A DNA stretch of 11,262 nucleotides, taken from assembly GCA_002348315.1 (NCBI GenBank), contig DEAW01000163.1:1-11262 (forward strand). Reading direction: 5' to 3'. A program made the translations under genes and the position numbers. The first letter of the stretch is position 1, and the number at the start of each line of letters is the position of its first letter. Below the pieces are notes generated by a model, which did not search any database, had not been told where the DNA came from, and saw only the letters and a program-made list of their open reading frames with translations. The stretch is from Planctomycetaceae bacterium UBA2972. Its GTDB lineage: Bacteria > Planctomycetota > Planctomycetia > Pirellulales > Pirellulaceae. Positions 8,912-11,262 of the stretch are shown one piece after another.

Positions 8912-8970
8912 ACCATCGAGTTTCCGGTGTTCAGTAAAATGAGAGCTAACTGATCAGGAGACTCGTTGGA

Positions 8971-9015
8971 ATGCGTTTGTCTCATCCAGCACCAGTAACA
9001 GGAGAACGTCGAATG
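8971..9015 (+). promoter_or_regulatory. two competing translation starts for the dehydrogenase gene
   Basis: Two in-frame ATGs, at 8971 and 9013, are each preceded by a good Shine-Dalgarno sequence. CAGGAG at 8955-8960 lies 10 bases before the first, and AGGAG at 9000-9004 lies 8 bases before the second. The second start gives the usual SDR N-terminus, in which the nucleotide-binding motif begins about ten residues in. The first adds 14 residues that match nothing I recognise. The upstream start could be genuine, alternative or a remnant. Confidence 0.55.
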
Positions 9016-9762
9016 TCGTTTGATGGAAAACACGTATTAATCACCGGTGGTACACGCGGCATTGGAAAAGCGTTAGCTGAAAGATTAGCTTCTGAAGGAG
9101 CCTCCGTTTCACTGAATTATCTCTCTCGTGATGAAGATGCAGCGGCGACGGTGCAGGCAATTCAGGATGCTGGAGGTAAGGCAGCTGCAGTGAAGGGGGA
9201 TAATTCTCTGCCCGAATCAGCCAATGCTGTGGCGGCAGCAGCCAGAGAGGCATTTGGCCCGATTGATATGCTTGTTTGTGCTGCGGGAATTAGTATTCCC
9301 GGGCCGGCGGATGAAATGACGTGGGAACGCTGGAAGACGACCATGAACATCAATCTGGATGGGACGTTTAATATGGTCTATTCCGTGATCGAAGAAATGC
9401 AGCAACGTCAATTTGGAAGAATCGTAACATTCTCATCGATTGCCGGTTTGCGACCTCGAATGAACCAAATTGCGTACTCCGCTTCCAAAGCCGGCGTCAT
9501 CGCCATGACGCAATGTATGGCAGAAGCCTGGGCCGGAGATGGAGTCCGCGTGAATTGTGTTTGTCCGGGACTCACCGAAACAGAAATGGCACACACACTT
9601 TCTCCGGAATATCATTCGATGGTCGTCGGTGCGACACCTCTGGGACGTATTGGTGAACCTGCTGAATTAGCATCGGTCGCACGATTTTTGCTCAGCGAGG
9701 AATCCAGTTTTATGACAGGTCAGACGATTGTCGCCAGCGGCGGTCGCGTTATGGTGCCTTAG
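9013..9762 (+). CDS. short-chain dehydrogenase/reductase, FabG-like
   Basis: This is a classical SDR of 249 residues from the ATG at 9013, or 263 from 8971. The cofactor motif TGGTRGIG is at 11-18. The NNAG position reads CAAG (89-92). The catalytic set is N114, S142, Y155 and K159, with YSASK intact and the Ser-Tyr distance of 13 found in FabG. The C-terminal TGQTIVASGG is typical of FabG-like enzymes. R15 and the Asn/Arg after strand 2 (N35, R39) lean towards NADP(H), but cofactor choice is inferred. The enzyme is cytoplasmic and would oxidise an alcohol or reduce a ketone. Candidates include 3-oxoacyl-ACP reductase, a sugar 1-dehydrogenase or a polyol dehydrogenase. No acyl carrier protein or other fatty acid gene is nearby, so fabG is not claimed. 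The SMP-30 gene begins 55 bases downstream, which suggests a carbohydrate substrate. I chose the start by family length and AGGAG spacing. Confidence 0.9.
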   Translation: MSFDGKHVLITGGTRGIGKALAERLASEGASVSLNYLSRDEDAAATVQAIQDAGGKAAAVKGDNSLPESANAVAAAAREAFGPIDMLVCAAGISIPGPADEMTWERWKTTMNINLDGTFNMVYSVIEEMQQRQFGRIVTFSSIAGLRPRMNQIAYSASKAGVIAMTQCMAEAWAGDGVRVNCVCPGLTETEMAHTLSPEYHSMVVGATPLGRIGEPAELASVARFLLSEESSFMTGQTIVASGGRVMVP

Positions 9763-9800
9763 GCGGAAGTGAGAACCAAAACAAACAACCCTGTTGGGGT

Positions 9801-9807
9801 AGGAAGG
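9801..9807 (+). promoter_or_regulatory. ribosome binding site of the SMP-30 gene, next to a small hairpin
   Basis: AGGAAGG at 9801-9807 lies ten bases before the ATG at 9818 and supports that start. Directly in front of it, ACCC (9788-9791) and GGGT (9797-9800) can form a 4-bp stem with a 5-base loop. The stem is too short to claim regulation. Confidence 0.55.
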
Positions 9808-9817
9808 ATTTTTACGA

Positions 9818-10780
9818 ATGCAAGTTAGAGACGCAGAGATTCTGTTTACGCCGGATTGTTCTCAGTTGAGGTTTCTACCGGAAGGGCCGATTACATTGGG
9901 AGAACAAACCTTCAGCTGGGTCGCGATTCAACATGCCGAAGAGATTGAATGTGGATCGTTAAACGTGTTTGACTGGCCGTCACAATCGAATGTCAATTAT
10001 GATCTGCCAGGTCGTCCCGGTTTTGCCTTTCCCACCGAGGTTGAGAACCTGTTTGTCGCTGGAATCGAACGAAATGTAATGTTAGTTGATATTGCCAGTG
10101 GCGAGCATCAGATCCTAAGTGACGAAATTGATCAAACCGTAACTAATACAATTATTAACGATGGGATTCCATTTGCTGAAGGGATTATCTTTGGCGCAAA
10201 GGATTTGGAGTTCCAAACCCAAAAGGCTGGTTTGTATTTCTGGCGGGCTAACGATCGAAGGTTGTTTCTATTGCGAGACGATCAGATCTGTTCGAACGGG
10301 AAGATTATTACTCGTAATGAGTCCGGTTGGTCGTTGCTTGATATCGACACTCCCACTCAGCAGGTTGTTCGATATCAGTTGGATTGTGAATCCGGTACGT
10401 TAAGTCCGGCTGAAGTCGTGCTTGATTTGACGGATTTGGATATCTTCCCGGACGGGATGGTTGCGACTCCGGATGGTCAAAGTGTGATTATTGCTTTTTA
10501 TAATCCCAATGCAGCGGAGTACGGAGTCGCCCGGCAATTTAGCCTTGCTGATGGCGAAGTGCAAGCAGAATGGCGTTGCGAAAAGGCGCCTCGCGTTACC
10601 TGTCCATTGTTGTTTAATACGTCTGATGGTGTGAAATTGGTTTTGACCACCGCGACGGAAGTCATGGATGCAGAGATGTTTGCTGAGCATCCTCATTCCG
10701 GTTGCCTGTTTGTCGGAGATACGGATTGGGAATCCGCTCCGGTGGACTATCGTTTTTCAAAGCAACAACTAGGAACCTAG
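9818..10780 (+). CDS. SMP-30/gluconolactonase/regucalcin-like protein
   Basis: The product is 320 residues long with no signal peptide, so it should be cytoplasmic. The sequence has the beta-rich texture of a six-bladed propeller. The residues that bind the divalent metal in regucalcin have clear counterparts: E22 in LPEGP, N160 in CSNGK and D212 in FPDGM. N114-D115-G116 (INDG) matches the substrate-side Asn-Asp pair. The Trp-Ala-Gly-Thr segment common after this motif is replaced by IIFGAKDLEF. Known members hydrolyse sugar lactones such as gluconolactone with Ca, Zn or Mg, and others act as organophosphatases. The retained ligands suggest an active lactonase, but the substrate cannot be read. 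The length is slightly above the usual 290-300. The gene follows the dehydrogenase gene at 55 bases on the same strand, so the two may form an operon and act in sequence. Confidence 0.85.
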   Translation: MQVRDAEILFTPDCSQLRFLPEGPITLGEQTFSWVAIQHAEEIECGSLNVFDWPSQSNVNYDLPGRPGFAFPTEVENLFVAGIERNVMLVDIASGEHQILSDEIDQTVTNTIINDGIPFAEGIIFGAKDLEFQTQKAGLYFWRANDRRLFLLRDDQICSNGKIITRNESGWSLLDIDTPTQQVVRYQLDCESGTLSPAEVVLDLTDLDIFPDGMVATPDGQSVIIAFYNPNAAEYGVARQFSLADGEVQAEWRCEKAPRVTCPLLFNTSDGVKLVLTTATEVMDAEMFAEHPHSGCLFVGDTDWESAPVDYRFSKQQLGT

Positions 10781-10883
10781 TTAAAACCGGCGTTTGTGTT
10801 AAAATACCGACTGATAAAAGCTTTAAGGTGATGACGAAATCCACGTAATGTGATAGTGTTAATGGACACATGTTTCTCTGTGG

Positions 10884-10910
10884 AGACTGTAGCTTGCAGT
10901 CTGGTTTCTT
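10884..10910 (+). terminator. hairpin followed by T-rich stretch, possible terminator
   Basis: AGACTG at 10884-10889 and CAGTCT at 10897-10902 are perfect complements. With the inner T-G and A-T pairs, the stem reaches 8 bp around a 3-base loop. A T-rich run with a single C follows at 10905-10912 after two G. It could end the dehydrogenase/SMP-30 transcript about 100 bases after its stop codon, or be a leader structure of the acidic gene. The stem is only moderately G+C-rich and the T tract is imperfect. Confidence 0.35.
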
Positions 10911-10932
10911 TTACCTAGCATTAGTCCAATCT

Positions 10933-10936
10933 GGAG
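10933..10936 (+). promoter_or_regulatory. ribosome binding site that fixes the start of the acidic gene
   Basis: GGAG at 10933-10936 lies six bases before the ATG at 10943, a normal Shine-Dalgarno position. It supports real translation of the low-complexity frame that follows. Confidence 0.6.
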
Positions 10937-10942
10937 TAATTG

Positions 10943-11262
10943 ATGGTTGACCATCCCGAAGATGATGACCTATTCGTTGATGACGAATGGGAAGAAGTTG
11001 AAGACGACGATGAACTTGAAGACGACGCCGATACGGATGTCGATGACGAGCTCGAAGACGCATTGAATGAAGGCGATGAAGGCGAATTCGAAAACGACGA
11101 TGTCGATGACGATGATGACGACGAATTTGAAGACGCCGATGATCAAGCCGACGACGATGACGACGACGTCGAAGATGAAGATGAATACGAAGATGACGAC
11201 GACGATGCGGATGACGAGTCAGAAGATGACGACGAAGACGATATCGACGATGCGGATGACGA
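10943..11262 (+). CDS. extremely acidic Asp/Glu-rich protein (N-terminal part, 3' truncated)
   Basis: The frame opens with ATG at 10943 behind a GGAG and runs uninterrupted through 106 codons to the window edge. Of these residues 52 are Asp and 22 are Glu, and there is no Lys, Arg or Cys. Single hydrophobic or aromatic residues break the acidic runs at intervals, for example F11, W16, L25, L37, F49, F62 and Y82. Loose internal repeats are visible: ELED at 24-27 and 36-39; EFEND, EFEDA and EYEDD starting at 48, 61 and 81; and DDADD at 87-91 and 102-106. Asp codons mix GAC (28) and GAT (24), while Glu is nearly always GAA (20 of 22). There is no signal peptide, so this part would be cytoplasmic, and it is almost certainly disordered. 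I do not recognise a family. It may be a stand-alone acidic protein or the acidic head of a longer one. Cation binding or contact with basic proteins is possible but unproven. Confidence 0.75.
   Translation, partial: MVDHPEDDDLFVDDEWEEVEDDDELEDDADTDVDDELEDALNEGDEGEFENDDVDDDDDDEFEDADDQADDDDDDVEDEDEYEDDDDDADDESEDDDEDDIDDADD

Larger units (their letters stand above)
10781..10942. other. intergenic region before the acidic gene
   Basis: These 162 bases are A/T-richer than the genes. They contain a small AAAGCTTT palindrome at 10817-10824, an inverted repeat at 10884-10902, and the ribosome binding site of the next gene near the 3' end. No promoter with good hexamers at proper spacing stands out. 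The gap is the longest in the window, so a transcript boundary here is plausible. Confidence 0.45.

Noticed and set aside
8912..8970. Terminator between the DUF1501 and dehydrogenase genes
   Set aside because: I found no stable stem followed by a T run. CTGATCAG at 8950-8957 is a small palindrome without a T tract, so whether the transcripts are separate is undecided.
9788..9800. Hairpin before the SMP-30 gene as a riboswitch or regulatory fold
   Set aside because: It is only a 4-bp stem with no surrounding conserved structure. The gap of 55 bases is too short for a known riboswitch aptamer plus expression platform.
10772..10795. ECF-sigma-like promoter, GGAACC followed by CGTT
   Set aside because: The spacing of about 14 bases is short for this class, the -35 element overlaps the stop region of the SMP-30 gene, and no anti-sigma or ECF gene is nearby.
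10943..11262. GAC/GAT triplet array as a CRISPR array, satellite repeat or sequencing artefact
   Set aside because: There are no uniform repeats or spacers. The triplets vary (GAC, GAT, GAA mixed with other codons), the frame stays open, and a ribosome binding site precedes the ATG. A coding region explains it better.

Overview
The window most likely comes from a member of the Planctomycetota. The strongest evidence is the gene pair at 4259-8911. It consists of a secreted PSCyt1/PSCyt2/PSD1 protein (DUF1549/DUF1553) with a LamG-like insert, followed three bases later by a Tat-exported DUF1501 protein. This pair is a hallmark of planctomycete genomes. Moderate G+C by eye and weak Shine-Dalgarno sequences before several genes also fit. 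No genus can be assigned from what is visible.

Layout: every supported gene is on the + strand. (1) 1-2261 is the 3' end of an ABC exporter ATPase gene, then an ABC-2 type permease of 589 residues that is visibly a tandem duplication of one six-helix unit. (2) 2314-4164 encodes an exported HEAT-repeat protein of unknown role. (3) 4259-8911 is the PSD1/DUF1501 pair, probably with its own promoter in the 94-base gap before it. (4) 9013-10780 holds a FabG-like short-chain dehydrogenase and a cytoplasmic SMP-30/regucalcin-type beta-propeller with its metal-site residues in place. (5) 10943 to the window end is the 5' part of an extremely acidic gene: 74 of the 106 visible residues are Asp or Glu, with no Lys, Arg or Cys. 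It is cut by the window edge.

How the genes may work together: the ATPase and the self-paired permease would form one exporter, and the HEAT protein may be its periplasmic partner, though only position supports that. The PSD1 and DUF1501 proteins probably act together outside the cytoplasm, one as a haem-binding, possibly glycan-recognising protein and the other as an alkaline-phosphatase-fold protein. The dehydrogenase and SMP-30 genes would suit a two-step oxidation of a sugar to its lactone and hydrolysis of that lactone, but the substrate cannot be read from sequence. The acidic gene is the least explained part of the window. I saw no tRNA, rRNA, CRISPR array, insertion sequence, integrase or phage gene. 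Gaps between genes are all below 170 bases.
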